Assembly (NCBI GenBank): GCA_964421595.1
Contig: CAYQXY010000015.1
Location: 1 to 64,000 of the forward strand
Direction: 5' to 3'
DNA from: PXAP01 sp964421595
GTDB lineage: Bacteria; Bacteroidota; Bacteroidia; Bacteroidales; PUMT01
Length of the DNA stretch: 64,000 nt
The notes beneath the pieces were generated by a model. That model worked only from the letters and a program-made list of their open reading frames with translations, ran no database searches and was not told the DNA's origin. Numbering within the stretch: the stretch's first letter is position 1; every line of letters begins with the position of its first letter. Shown piece by piece: positions 18,794 through 26,922 of the stretch. Position numbers and translations under genes: made by a program.

Positions 18794-19849
18794 TCAGCAG
18801 GGCCCGTCGGCCCTTTTTTTGGCTTTTTTAAAATCGGCCTCAACCATTATCCTTACAAGATCCTTAAATGTAGTCTTAGGCTCCCATCCAAGTTTTTCCT
18901 TTGCTTTGGTATAATCGCCAATCAGCAGTTCCACCTCGGTAGGCCTGAAATAGCGCTTGTCAATCGCGACTACCTCCTTGCCTGATGATTTAAGGATACC
19001 TTTTTCATCTATGCCGCTTCCTCTCCATTCGATCTCCTCGCCAAGGACTTTAAAAGCCTCCTCGACAAATTCACGTATCTTGTGTGTCTCATTAGTAGCA
19101 AGAACAAAGTCCTCAGGGGTATCAACCTGCAGCATTCTCCACATCCCCTCAACAAACTCGGGAGCATAGCCCCAGTCCCTCTTGGAATCAAGGTTACCAA
19201 GGTACAACTTATCCTGCCGGCCGGCCATTATGTTGGCAACAGCAACACTGATCTTTCTTGTTACAAAAGTTTTCCCCCTTCTCTCGCTCTCATGGTTAAA
19301 AAGAATACCGTTGCATGCAAACAAATTATACGCTTCCCGGTAGTTGACTACAATCCAGTAAGCATAAAGCTTTGCAGCCGCATAAGGACTTCTCGGATAA
19401 AAAGGAGTCTTCTCAGTCTGCGGAACCTCCTGTACAAGTCCATACAACTCAGAAGTAGAAGCCTGATAAAAACGGGTATTTATACCGGTCTCCTTAATTG
19501 CATCCAGAAAACGCAGAGTGCCGATACCATCAACTTCGGCTGTATATTCAGGAACTTCAAATGAAACCTGGACATGACTCTGGGCACCGAGGTTATATAT
19601 CTCATCCGGACGGATCTTTTCCACAAGCCGATTCAGGTTACTTGAATCGGTAAGATCGCCATGATGAAGGAAAAATCTCTTGCCCAGCAAATCGTCATTA
19701 TTGTATATATGGTCAATCCTGAAGGTATTAAAAGAACTCGCTCTCCTTATAATGCCATGCACGGTATAACCCTTTTCAAGCAACAGTTCAGTAAGATAAG
19801 AACCATCCTGTCCGGTTATACCCGAAATTAATGCAGTTTTCGTGTTCAT
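18794..19849 (-). CDS. gmd: GDP-mannose 4,6-dehydratase
   Basis: This enzyme converts GDP-mannose to GDP-4-keto-6-deoxy-D-mannose, the first step to GDP-L-fucose. The NADP-binding loop TGITGQDGSYLTELLLEKGY occupies residues 10-29. LGAQSHVQVSFEVPEYTAEV, YGLVQEVPQTEKTPFYPRSP, YAAAKLYAYWI (Tyr-x3-Lys) and FNHESERRGKTFVTRKI are diagnostic. Its 351-residue length is normal. The start MNTKTALISG is secure. It is the first gene of the GDP-fucose pair; the lysine-rich tail AKKRADGPC is not part of the conserved fold. Confidence 0.97.
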   Translation of the reverse strand: MNTKTALISGITGQDGSYLTELLLEKGYTVHGIIRRASSFNTFRIDHIYNNDDLLGKRFFLHHGDLTDSSNLNRLVEKIRPDEIYNLGAQSHVQVSFEVPEYTAEVDGIGTLRFLDAIKETGINTRFYQASTSELYGLVQEVPQTEKTPFYPRSPYAAAKLYAYWIVVNYREAYNLFACNGILFNHESERRGKTFVTRKISVAVANIMAGRQDKLYLGNLDSKRDWGYAPEFVEGMWRMLQVDTPEDFVLATNETHKIREFVEEAFKVLGEEIEWRGSGIDEKGILKSSGKEVVAIDKRYFRPTEVELLIGDYTKAKEKLGWEPKTTFKDLVRIMVEADFKKAKKRADGPC

Positions 19850-20019
19850 TGGAAAATTGTTTGCTTATATAAATGATTACAGGAATTAAATATTTCAAGG
19901 GAATAATTTTATTGCGTGTGCATTATTAGGGAGTTTTACAATTACGCATAATTTATGACCAGGTTAACAATCCATATAACATAAAAGTAATGTTAAGGTT
20001 TAATACTTGCAAAAAAAAT

Positions 20020-20027
20020 TATATTTG
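20020..20027 (+). promoter_or_regulatory. Candidate -7 element of the nucleotidyltransferase-like gene
   Basis: TATATTTG matches TAnnTTTG exactly and lies 26 bp before the TTG start at 20054. A TTG at 20007 is too close to act as a normal -33 element, so the promoter is incomplete by consensus. Confidence 0.4.
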
Positions 20028-20053
20028 CATTATCTGGCAAACCTCCAAATAAT

Positions 20054-21172
20054 TTGAGTATCAGCACAACATACAGGTTTATAGGAAAAATTCTGGCGAC
20101 CCCTGCCGATGGTCGAAATGGCAAACCTGCCGGATGGGACAAGATAAACTGGAATGAATTAGTAAATACTGCCAGCAACCACTATATGCTGCCGGCAATT
20201 TATACCAGGTTGAGAGATGCCAATCTTCTCGGGAAACTCCCTGGTGGACTGGAACGTCATCTTGAAGCGATTCACAGCCTTAATCTGGAACGCAACACAA
20301 AAATTCTTGAACAGGCCCATGACATAAATAATATTCTCAGGACCGGAAATATCATACCGGTTTTCATGAAGGGAGTTGGAAATCTGGCTGACAGACTCTA
20401 TACCGATCATGGAGAACGCATGATGCTTGATATTGATATCCTTGCCGGTCCGCTACATTCAAAAGAAGCCCACAGGCTTCTTATAGCTTCAGGATATAAA
20501 ACCTATGCAAATTCCGGCCATGCCGTCAACAGCGCAATGAAACACTTCCCTCCTCTATATAAAAAAGGGATGCCGGCCCAGGTGGAGATACACCTGCTTC
20601 CGGTAAATATTCAGTATCGCATACTCTTTGATTTTGAGGAAGCCCGGAGCGGGAAAAGGCCGGCCCATGAAAAAAGCGACCTCATGGTTTTGTCCGATGC
20701 CCATAATATAAAGCTTAATTTTATCCACTCGCAACTTGTTCACTGGGGCCACCAGAGGGCCGTACCCCAGATCCGCGACCTTTATGATCTGTACCTGCTG
20801 GCCCGCCGGGAAGATCCGGCCCGGATATTTTCAGAAACAGGACCCTTTCAGGGAAAGGCCGCCGGATACCTGAGGGTAATGTACAGTTTGTTCGGCATCA
20901 GAAAAAAGCTGCCCCACTCCCTACAAAATAGAGGGAAACTCTATTTTTTGAGGCACAGGACAGCCCTTAATCATCCGGGCCTCGGTCGGCAAATATTCCA
21001 GTTAATGAGGATATGGAGACTGTACTTCGACATTCCGCTAAAAAGCCTTTTCAGTGCCAATTACAGGCACTATGTCAAAGTCAGGCTTAAGGACCCGGAG
21101 TGGTACAGGCGAAATCTCGGAATTCCGCTTACTATGGAAAAACGGAAGAAAAAAGGCGGATCTAAAAATTAA
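20054..21172 (+). CDS. Uncharacterised nucleotidyltransferase-like protein (NTP_transf_5 family)
   Basis: The 372-residue protein matches the NTP_transf_5 type. It has an N-terminal helical part (DKINWNELVNTASNHYMLPA), the segment IIPVFMKGVGNLADRLY, and an acidic pair in RMMLDIDILAG (about 120-130) like the metal-binding D-x-D of nucleotidyltransferases. HFPPLYKKGMPAQVEIHLLP follows, with an E-x-H motif. Such proteins are often found beside PqqD- or HprK-like genes in exopolysaccharide and lasso-peptide-like loci. Here that partner is at 15.9 kb. The start is a TTG because no ATG precedes the conserved region; the first internal ATG (residue 45) would cut into it. Its tail overlaps the convergent DUF354 gene by 11 bp. 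The reaction is unknown. Confidence 0.75.
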   Translation: MSISTTYRFIGKILATPADGRNGKPAGWDKINWNELVNTASNHYMLPAIYTRLRDANLLGKLPGGLERHLEAIHSLNLERNTKILEQAHDINNILRTGNIIPVFMKGVGNLADRLYTDHGERMMLDIDILAGPLHSKEAHRLLIASGYKTYANSGHAVNSAMKHFPPLYKKGMPAQVEIHLLPVNIQYRILFDFEEARSGKRPAHEKSDLMVLSDAHNIKLNFIHSQLVHWGHQRAVPQIRDLYDLYLLARREDPARIFSETGPFQGKAAGYLRVMYSLFGIRKKLPHSLQNRGKLYFLRHRTALNHPGLGRQIFQLMRIWRLYFDIPLKSLFSANYRHYVKVRLKDPEWYRRNLGIPLTMEKRKKKGGSKN

Positions 21173-22184
21173 ATCCTTCAGCCAGTTCAACCATCCATGC
21201 AGTAAGGTCGATCTTGCCATTGAGCATTTTCATCCTTTTTATCTGCCATTTTTCAGCCAGATCAGGATCGCCGAGCAGGGTTACAGCCTTGTTCAATGCA
21301 TGGTTTACACTTTCTTCATCCTCGCCGAAATTGTATATAAGCGAGTGTACCTTTTCAAGCTCCCGGGTATACCCCCTGCCCTCGTTGTCAATATAAACCG
21401 CCGGAACTCCAAGCATTGCTGCTTCGGCAGCCATAGACGCACTCTCGCCGAAATACAGGGAAGCACCGGCCAGCAACGAATGAACAAGGGTACAGTCGCC
21501 GTTATACCCGTATCTTGAAAGTCCGCCAGACAAAGGTTCTTCCGATAAAACATAAACTCTTCCGAACTCCGATAGCTTTTCAGCTATTATGTGTTTCATC
21601 TTTTCCCCTATCCCGGGATGCCCCTTGTCATGCCATGCCTTCCATGAAACAAACCTGAGAATTACATAGGGCTTTTTCACTGAATCAGGCAGTGGCAAGG
21701 GCTTAAATCTTGATGGATAAAGGCTGGCCAACTCCTTATAACCTTCATACCGAACATGTCGGGGACCAAGATCAGCTTCATAACATGCCGGCGTCACCAT
21801 AAGTGCAGAAAGCATCCGGTTCACTCTGTGCATCAGCGGAACAAGCTCAGTATCTTCAAAGGTAATGACAGGAACACCGAGTATTTTCCCTGTCAGCGCT
21901 GCATGATATGAGGAATAGCTCATCACCAGGTCGGGACGGAAATTCCTTACAACCGGAAGCAATTTATATATTACGCCGATGAGGTAGCTATACTTTCCCA
22001 ATAAGGATCGGGCACCCTTACCCCTGTTAATATAACCTATTCTCCATGCATCAAGCAATTTAAGAGTGATGTCCTTATCCCTGGCCGAAACAAGAATTTC
22101 ATGTCCCCTGCCCCTCATCTCTGAAATAAACAAACGCAAAGCATGTGCATATGAAGGGTGGGCTATATCTATGTATATGCGCAT
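21162..22184 (-). CDS. DUF354 family glycosyltransferase-like protein
   Basis: The protein has 340 residues from the chosen ATG. It begins MRIYIDIAHPSYAHALRLFI, the usual start of DUF354 proteins, which have a GT-B fold related to UDP-GlcNAc 2-epimerase and MurG-like transferases. Supporting motifs are HEILVSARDKDITLKLLD, DLVMSYSSYHAALTGKILG, VITFEDTELVPL and, in the C-terminal domain, YFGESASMAAEAAMLGVPAVYIDNEGRGYTRE, written here only in part. An open frame extends upstream to 22220, but the family start is at 22184. It belongs to the polysaccharide region and probably transfers a sugar or modifies a nucleotide sugar; the substrate is unknown. Confidence 0.82.
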   Translation of the reverse strand: MRIYIDIAHPSYAHALRLFISEMRGRGHEILVSARDKDITLKLLDAWRIGYINRGKGARSLLGKYSYLIGVIYKLLPVVRNFRPDLVMSYSSYHAALTGKILGVPVITFEDTELVPLMHRVNRMLSALMVTPACYEADLGPRHVRYEGYKELASLYPSRFKPLPLPDSVKKPYVILRFVSWKAWHDKGHPGIGEKMKHIIAEKLSEFGRVYVLSEEPLSGGLSRYGYNGDCTLVHSLLAGASLYFGESASMAAEAAMLGVPAVYIDNEGRGYTRELEKVHSLIYNFGEDEESVNHALNKAVTLLGDPDLAEKWQIKRMKMLNGKIDLTAWMVELAEGFNF

Positions 22185-22494
22185 AAGCCGGTAAATATAA
22201 AGCATTTCTGTCATACACAAACCGGCATATAATCAAAATGTAATTATGTTGAAACAAATTTGTCTCTCAATGGATACTTCTGTCAAGCCGGCGATGAGAC
22301 ATCAGAAGAAACGGACAGAAAAAAATATTTGAAAATGATCTGCCCGTATGTAATAAACAATGAAATCATTGAATCTTCAGGTACCCGGAGTGAAAAAGTT
22401 ACATATTTTAAATTCGCGGCTTTATTTAATAGGGTAGAGGATAAATATTCGTCAAAAACTTCTTAAAAAGTATAACATTTTTTAACGTATTTCG

Positions 22495-22690
22495 TTAACT
22501 TGGAACAATAAACTTCCAGTTAAGAAACAACCGGGTTTAAACCCGGGAAGACAACCAATTCTTCTATAAATTTTTGACAGTAGTTATTCCATAGCAAGGA
22601 CTTCTTAAATACGCATATAAATCTCTAAAATAAGGAGAGGCAAACGCCGGGAGGAAGTTCTCCTCCGTTCTGCCTTCCGGCGCTCTCCTT
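22495..22690 (+). ncRNA. Candidate structured non-coding RNA (three consecutive hairpins)
   Basis: Within a 700-bp gene-free region three inverted repeats follow each other. At 22495-22523, TTAAC-T-TGGAA pairs with TTCCAGTTAA across an 8-nt loop. At 22531-22546 there is the perfect palindrome CCGGGTTTAAACCCGG. At 22632-22690, a long stem pairs AAGGAGAG with CTCTCCTT, CGCCGG with CCGGCG and GAGG with CCTC. The last one is followed by TTATTATT, as a terminator would be. No known RNA family was recognised, so this is an inference from structure only. The strand is a guess. Confidence 0.35.
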
Positions 22691-22844
22691 TATTATTCAC
22701 AGCTTTCATAACCACATGAATTATTCAACGCTTTTTATGAGCCCGGGCTTGCGAGTGATCCGTCCACTCTGGTTTCCGTTACATTTTGTATGAACAGCAC
22801 CTGTCAGGTCGATTTTGATATATGGCCAATTGGCAATGATATGC

Positions 22845-22852
22845 TATATTTG
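22845..22852 (+). promoter_or_regulatory. Candidate -7 element of the secreted isomerase gene
   Basis: TATATTTG is an exact TAnnTTTG match 50 bp before the ATG at 22902. TTG at 22830 and TTTG at 22814 give spacers of 12 and 27 nt, both outside the normal range. Confidence 0.45.
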
Positions 22853-22901
22853 GTGAGATCTTATCGAAGCAAGTTTTTCCTCATCAAACACTACTGAAGC
22901 T

Positions 22902-23930
22902 ATGTTCTCAAGACGAAGTTTTATAAAAGCAGGTGCAGTGACCGGTGCTTTAATGCCTTTTGCTGGAGTAATGGCGGCAGGACATTTATCATCAAAAAAA
23001 TCCTCAGCGGAAGGACCAAATAATAATACCTCCCCGGCAAATGCAAAAGAAAGCGGGTTAGCCGGCACTGCTTCCGGCAAAAAGTCGTCCGGCCGTTTTG
23101 ACATTAACTTTTTCACCAAAGACCTTGACGGATTTGAAGCCTCGTTTATGATGGAATGTCTTGCCATGGCAGGGGCAGACGGACTCGACCTGGTTGTGAG
23201 AAATGGCGGAAGGGTTGAGCCCTCAAGGGTCGTCGACGACCTTCCTGAATTGGTTTCATTGGGGAAAAAACACAAACTGCCCACGGGAATGATCGTTACC
23301 GGTATTACATCGGCAAAGGACAAGGAAACTCATGATGTTCTGAAAACAGCCTCGGCACTTGGAATAAAACATTACAGGCTCGGGTATTATCGCTATGACC
23401 TTGAAGCCGGGATAATAAATACCCTTAACAATATTAAAACAGAGCTTAAAGATCTGTCTGATATGAACAGGCAATTCAATATCCAGGCAGGTTATCAGAA
23501 CCATAGCGGCGGTATGGTCGGAACGCCCGGGTGGGACGTATGGGAAATAATAAAGAACTTCCCTGTTGAAACCATCAGCAGCCAGTTTGATGTAAGGCAT
23601 GCCACTGTGGGCGGCCCCAACTCGTGGAGATTTATTATGCACCTGCTTGGAAAAAATATCGGCTCACTGGCCGTCAAGGATTTTACATGGCACATTGAAA
23701 ATGGGAAGGCAAATGTAGTTAATGTGCCTCTCGGCGAAGGAATAGTAGATTTTGACCTGTACTTCAAGACGATAAGGGAGTTGCAGATAGACGTGCCCTT
23801 TACCCTTCATGTCGAGTATCCGCTTTTCAGCAGCCGGGAAGAAGGATTGACGCAGGGCGAAAAACAGAAGATAATAGTCGGCAAAATAAAAAAGGATATA
23901 GATTTTATCAGGAAATATGAAAATGCCTGA
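22902..23930 (+). CDS. Exported sugar phosphate isomerase/epimerase-like TIM-barrel protein
   Basis: The 342-residue protein begins MFSRRSFIKAGAVTGALMPF, a Tat-type twin-arginine signal (SRRSFIK). A low-complexity linker rich in Ser, Ala and Lys follows to about residue 65. The rest is a xylose-isomerase-like TIM barrel (AP_endonuc_2 type) with MAGADGLDLVVRNGGRVEPS, SALGIKHYRLGYYRYDLE, YQNHSGGMVGTPGWDVWEI, SQFDVRHATVGGPNSW and LHVEYPLF, where acidic and His residues could bind a metal. Related exported proteins in Bacteroidota act on sugar derivatives beside Gfo/Idh and DUF1080 genes. Here those lie 11 kb away, so the substrate is unknown. Confidence 0.82.
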   Translation: MFSRRSFIKAGAVTGALMPFAGVMAAGHLSSKKSSAEGPNNNTSPANAKESGLAGTASGKKSSGRFDINFFTKDLDGFEASFMMECLAMAGADGLDLVVRNGGRVEPSRVVDDLPELVSLGKKHKLPTGMIVTGITSAKDKETHDVLKTASALGIKHYRLGYYRYDLEAGIINTLNNIKTELKDLSDMNRQFNIQAGYQNHSGGMVGTPGWDVWEIIKNFPVETISSQFDVRHATVGGPNSWRFIMHLLGKNIGSLAVKDFTWHIENGKANVVNVPLGEGIVDFDLYFKTIRELQIDVPFTLHVEYPLFSSREEGLTQGEKQKIIVGKIKKDIDFIRKYENA

Positions 23931-24002
23931 AAAAACCTTCGCCAGTACATCACCGCGACCATAGGACATGAGTTTCAAGAATTAATTAAAAATGTCTTAA
24001 CT

Positions 24003-24734
24003 TTGTATCATATACCTTACAAACGTCAACTGAAAAAAAGGGCTGCCATATTGTTATTGTTGCTTGCCGGCATATTCATACTGGCCCACTCCTTTATTCC
24101 CCATACCCATCACCAGGACCATATCTGCATAATCAATTCACCATGTTACAACCAGCAGGCATCGCTTCATTCCGGAAACGGGCCTGTTGAAAACGGAGAG
24201 GTACATTATCATGGTAGCAGCAATGAAAATGACAGCCGGACAGTGGCAGCATCATTTGACACGGGCCACAACCATCAGACTACAGAGCTGGAAGTAGCCG
24301 ATAATCAGATTTGCACAGAAAAAATCAGGAGCAATTCCACCGTTCAGTACCCGGATGAAATTCAAGAAGATGACCTGCAGAACGATATTAGTAAAACCGG
24401 ACATCCTGATGACAATGAAGCACAGTGCCGGCACAGTCTGCATCGTACAGGTGGAGGAGATGATCATACCCATGACGGCCATTGCCATACAGATGACTGC
24501 GCGCTTTTTGAAGTCCTTGTATATGACCCCCTGAGCCGGAAACCGGTTATCGAATGTCCCTGCACAGAAAATGACCACAACCATTCAGAACTGGTACAGG
24601 CAATACTTCAGGCCGGCCATAAACCACCAGAAAGCTGGTATAATTTGCCCTTCAGGCAAAAACCACACATTGATACTTACTCAGGTTATAATCACAGCCT
24701 GATACCCGGATTACGGGCACCCCCTGCCTGCTGA
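24003..24734 (+). CDS. His-rich exported protein beside the metal efflux genes
   Basis: The 243-residue protein has an N-terminal membrane anchor or signal (KKRAAILLLLLAGIFILAHS) followed by a region very rich in His, Asp and Glu (for example FIPHTHHQDHICII, GGGDDHTHDGHCHTDDC and CTENDHNHSELV), which should bind soft or transition metals. I recognise it as the kind of small His-rich protein that precedes RND metal pumps in Bacteroidota. No catalytic domain is visible. The start is uncertain: the only start-like codon is the TTG at 24003, and a TAACTTTG promoter-like element (23998-24005) overlaps it, so translation may begin further in. It lies 269 bp upstream of the adaptor gene. Confidence 0.65.
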   Translation: MYHIPYKRQLKKRAAILLLLLAGIFILAHSFIPHTHHQDHICIINSPCYNQQASLHSGNGPVENGEVHYHGSSNENDSRTVAASFDTGHNHQTTELEVADNQICTEKIRSNSTVQYPDEIQEDDLQNDISKTGHPDDNEAQCRHSLHRTGGGDDHTHDGHCHTDDCALFEVLVYDPLSRKPVIECPCTENDHNHSELVQAILQAGHKPPESWYNLPFRQKPHIDTYSGYNHSLIPGLRAPPAC

Positions 24735-25003
24735 TATCCCAAGGCACCTTACGCCGGACAAATAATCCCTCATTCCCCGAAAGGGCGACTGAAGGCGATT
24801 CCTTATTACAGGTTTGCGACACGAGATACCACCAGGGGCAATTAAAGGTTCAACACAATTTTAAGCAATCTCCCCCGGAAACTGAAGTCCGGCATCACAT
24901 ATCATTTAAGGTGAGAGCCGAGCATTTAAATCAGTGACAAGGTAGCCTGTCAAAAAAATCATTTAACAGATAATGACCTCCGAATATATCAATATAAGCA
25001 GTC

Positions 25004-26572
25004 ATGAGAAATATACATATATCACTAATAATAGCCGGGGCACTTTTTACAGGATGCCATACACACGACAATGAACCCGATGGATCCGGCAGTCCCCACA
25101 CCCATGGAAATGAGATAACGGGCAGTTCCGGAGCCGCTGGTCACGGCCATGATCACGAACACGAAGAGGTATCGATGCTGTTTACCTCTTACACAGAATC
25201 CTGGGAGATCTTCGCAGAGGCCGATCCATTTGTCACCGGTAAGAATTCAACAATCCTGGTGCATGTAACCAGCCTGCATGATTTTAAACCGCCGGCGGAA
25301 GCAAGGGTGACAACCAGCCTTATTTGCGGAGAATCGTTAGTCAGCCAGGAAGTTGAGAAGCCATTGCGGCCCGGCATCTACCGTTTCAATCTTCAACCCA
25401 CAGAAGAAGGAGTTGCCCGGCTGGTTTTTGAGATTGGTACCGGTTCGGGGACTGAAAATGCAGAATCCGGCAATTTTAACATATACAGGGATGAACACAG
25501 GGTAACCCATGAGGCAGCAGACATGCATCAGGAGGTGCCCGGATCGGTTACCTTTACCAAGGAGCAGTCGTGGATAATCGGATTTGCCACGGGACAGGCC
25601 GTCAGGCAGCCATTCGGACCGGTAATTAAAACAGTCGGGGTGGTGCAGCCTGCACAGGGAGATGAAATTACGCTGACGGCACATGCCAATGGAATAGTCA
25701 CCTTCACCGGAATTGAGCTCTATGAGGGAATCACAGTTCAGAACGGTCAGCACCTGTTTGATGTGGCGGGAGGCTCACTGGCAGAAGGCAATACCGTGCT
25801 GAGATACCGTGAGGCCAGGAACAATTATGAAAGGGCGCGGGCTGACCATGAGCGTATCAGCAAACTTGCTGCCGAAAGGATAGTAAGCGAAAAGGAGCTG
25901 CTGCAGGCAACAAATGAATACAATAATGCCCGGGCCGTTTACGAAACACTCCAGGCAAACTTTTCTGAAAGCGGACAGAAGGTCAGCAGCCCTTTTGGGG
26001 GATATCTCAGCGGCATATACATATCAAACGGCCAGTATGTGGAAGCCGGCCAGCCCCTTGCAGCAGTAAGCCGGAGCCGTAACATGATAATAAGGGCCGA
26101 ACTGCAGCAGCGGCACTCCCACCTTCTGAACTCAATACAGACGGCCAGCATCATTACCGGCGATGGCAAAGCCTACACACTCGAAGAGATGGGTGGAAGC
26201 GTAATATCCATGGCGCGCAGCGTAAGCGACAGGAGCCACCTTCTGCCGGTGCATCTGCAGGTCAGCAACAACCCGGGGTTAATTCCGGGAACCCTGCTTG
26301 ATATCTACCTGAAAACCCGAACCGGCGAATCGGCTATCGTGGTCCCTGTAACCTCTCTAATCGAGGAGCAGGGAAACTTCTTTGTATATGTCCAGATCCA
26401 CCCCGAAAGTTTTCTCAAGAGGCAGGTTCAGGCCGGCTCCAGTGATGGATTTTATACAGAGATTGTTGGCGGACTAACTGAAGGTGAAAGGATAGTCACC
26501 CGGGGCGCCATAATGGTCAAGGCAGCCACGGCTGCAGGTAATATAGACCCGCATTCCGGCCATGTGCACTAG
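25004..26572 (+). CDS. RND efflux periplasmic adaptor lipoprotein (CusB/CzcB type)
   Basis: This 522-residue lipoprotein links the inner-membrane pump to the outer-membrane channel. The signal peptide ends in the lipobox LFTGC with the lipidated Cys at residue 18. Next comes a His-rich stretch (CHTHDNEPDG, AGHGHDHEHEE) likely to bind metal. The middle shows the membrane-fusion plan: GVVQPAQGDEITLTAHANG (half-lipoyl), an alpha-hairpin from about 265 to 325 with RISKLAAERIVSEKELLQA, then SSPFGGYLSGIYISNGQYVE and a beta-barrel. The C terminus ends DPHSGHVH, another possible metal site. It precedes the pump by 350 bp. Metal (Cu, Ag, Zn, Co or Ni) is expected; which one is not visible. Confidence 0.9.
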   Translation: MRNIHISLIIAGALFTGCHTHDNEPDGSGSPHTHGNEITGSSGAAGHGHDHEHEEVSMLFTSYTESWEIFAEADPFVTGKNSTILVHVTSLHDFKPPAEARVTTSLICGESLVSQEVEKPLRPGIYRFNLQPTEEGVARLVFEIGTGSGTENAESGNFNIYRDEHRVTHEAADMHQEVPGSVTFTKEQSWIIGFATGQAVRQPFGPVIKTVGVVQPAQGDEITLTAHANGIVTFTGIELYEGITVQNGQHLFDVAGGSLAEGNTVLRYREARNNYERARADHERISKLAAERIVSEKELLQATNEYNNARAVYETLQANFSESGQKVSSPFGGYLSGIYISNGQYVEAGQPLAAVSRSRNMIIRAELQQRHSHLLNSIQTASIITGDGKAYTLEEMGGSVISMARSVSDRSHLLPVHLQVSNNPGLIPGTLLDIYLKTRTGESAIVVPVTSLIEEQGNFFVYVQIHPESFLKRQVQAGSSDGFYTEIVGGLTEGERIVTRGAIMVKAATAAGNIDPHSGHVH

Positions 26573-26922
26573 GATTGACAGACCGCGGTCCCTTTGGCAG
26601 TTTGCATTCCGGACGATAGAGGACAAATACTTGCTTATAAAGAATGTTCTCCGGTTTCGGCGAAACACAATGCTTTGAAAGATGTTTTCAGGTTTCCGGA
26701 ATACTATTATTCTTCCAGTTAAAACAATGAGGCTCCGGAAACACCTGATTTATTAATTATGATAACCGATCATTTGTGTCACTCGTCACCCGTTCTGGAT
26801 GCCTTAAAGTTGAGTAATAGCAGGTAATATATAAAGGTACTATACAGAATTAAGTGAACACAATTGAAAACGGATATTGTTTTCCAAAAAATAATAAACA
26901 GTGAACCAAAAGGTAAAATAAA
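26573..26922. other. Intergenic region between RND adaptor and pump
   Basis: This is 350 bp between two subunits of the same complex, longer than expected within an operon. It holds no open frame of interest, no strong hairpin and no exact TAnnTTTG element in the usual place. The pump gene may have its own promoter here. Confidence 0.4.

Noticed and set aside
22260..22466. 68-codon open frame before the structured region
   Set aside because: No recognised family, no export signal and no promoter or ribosome-binding site; probably chance.
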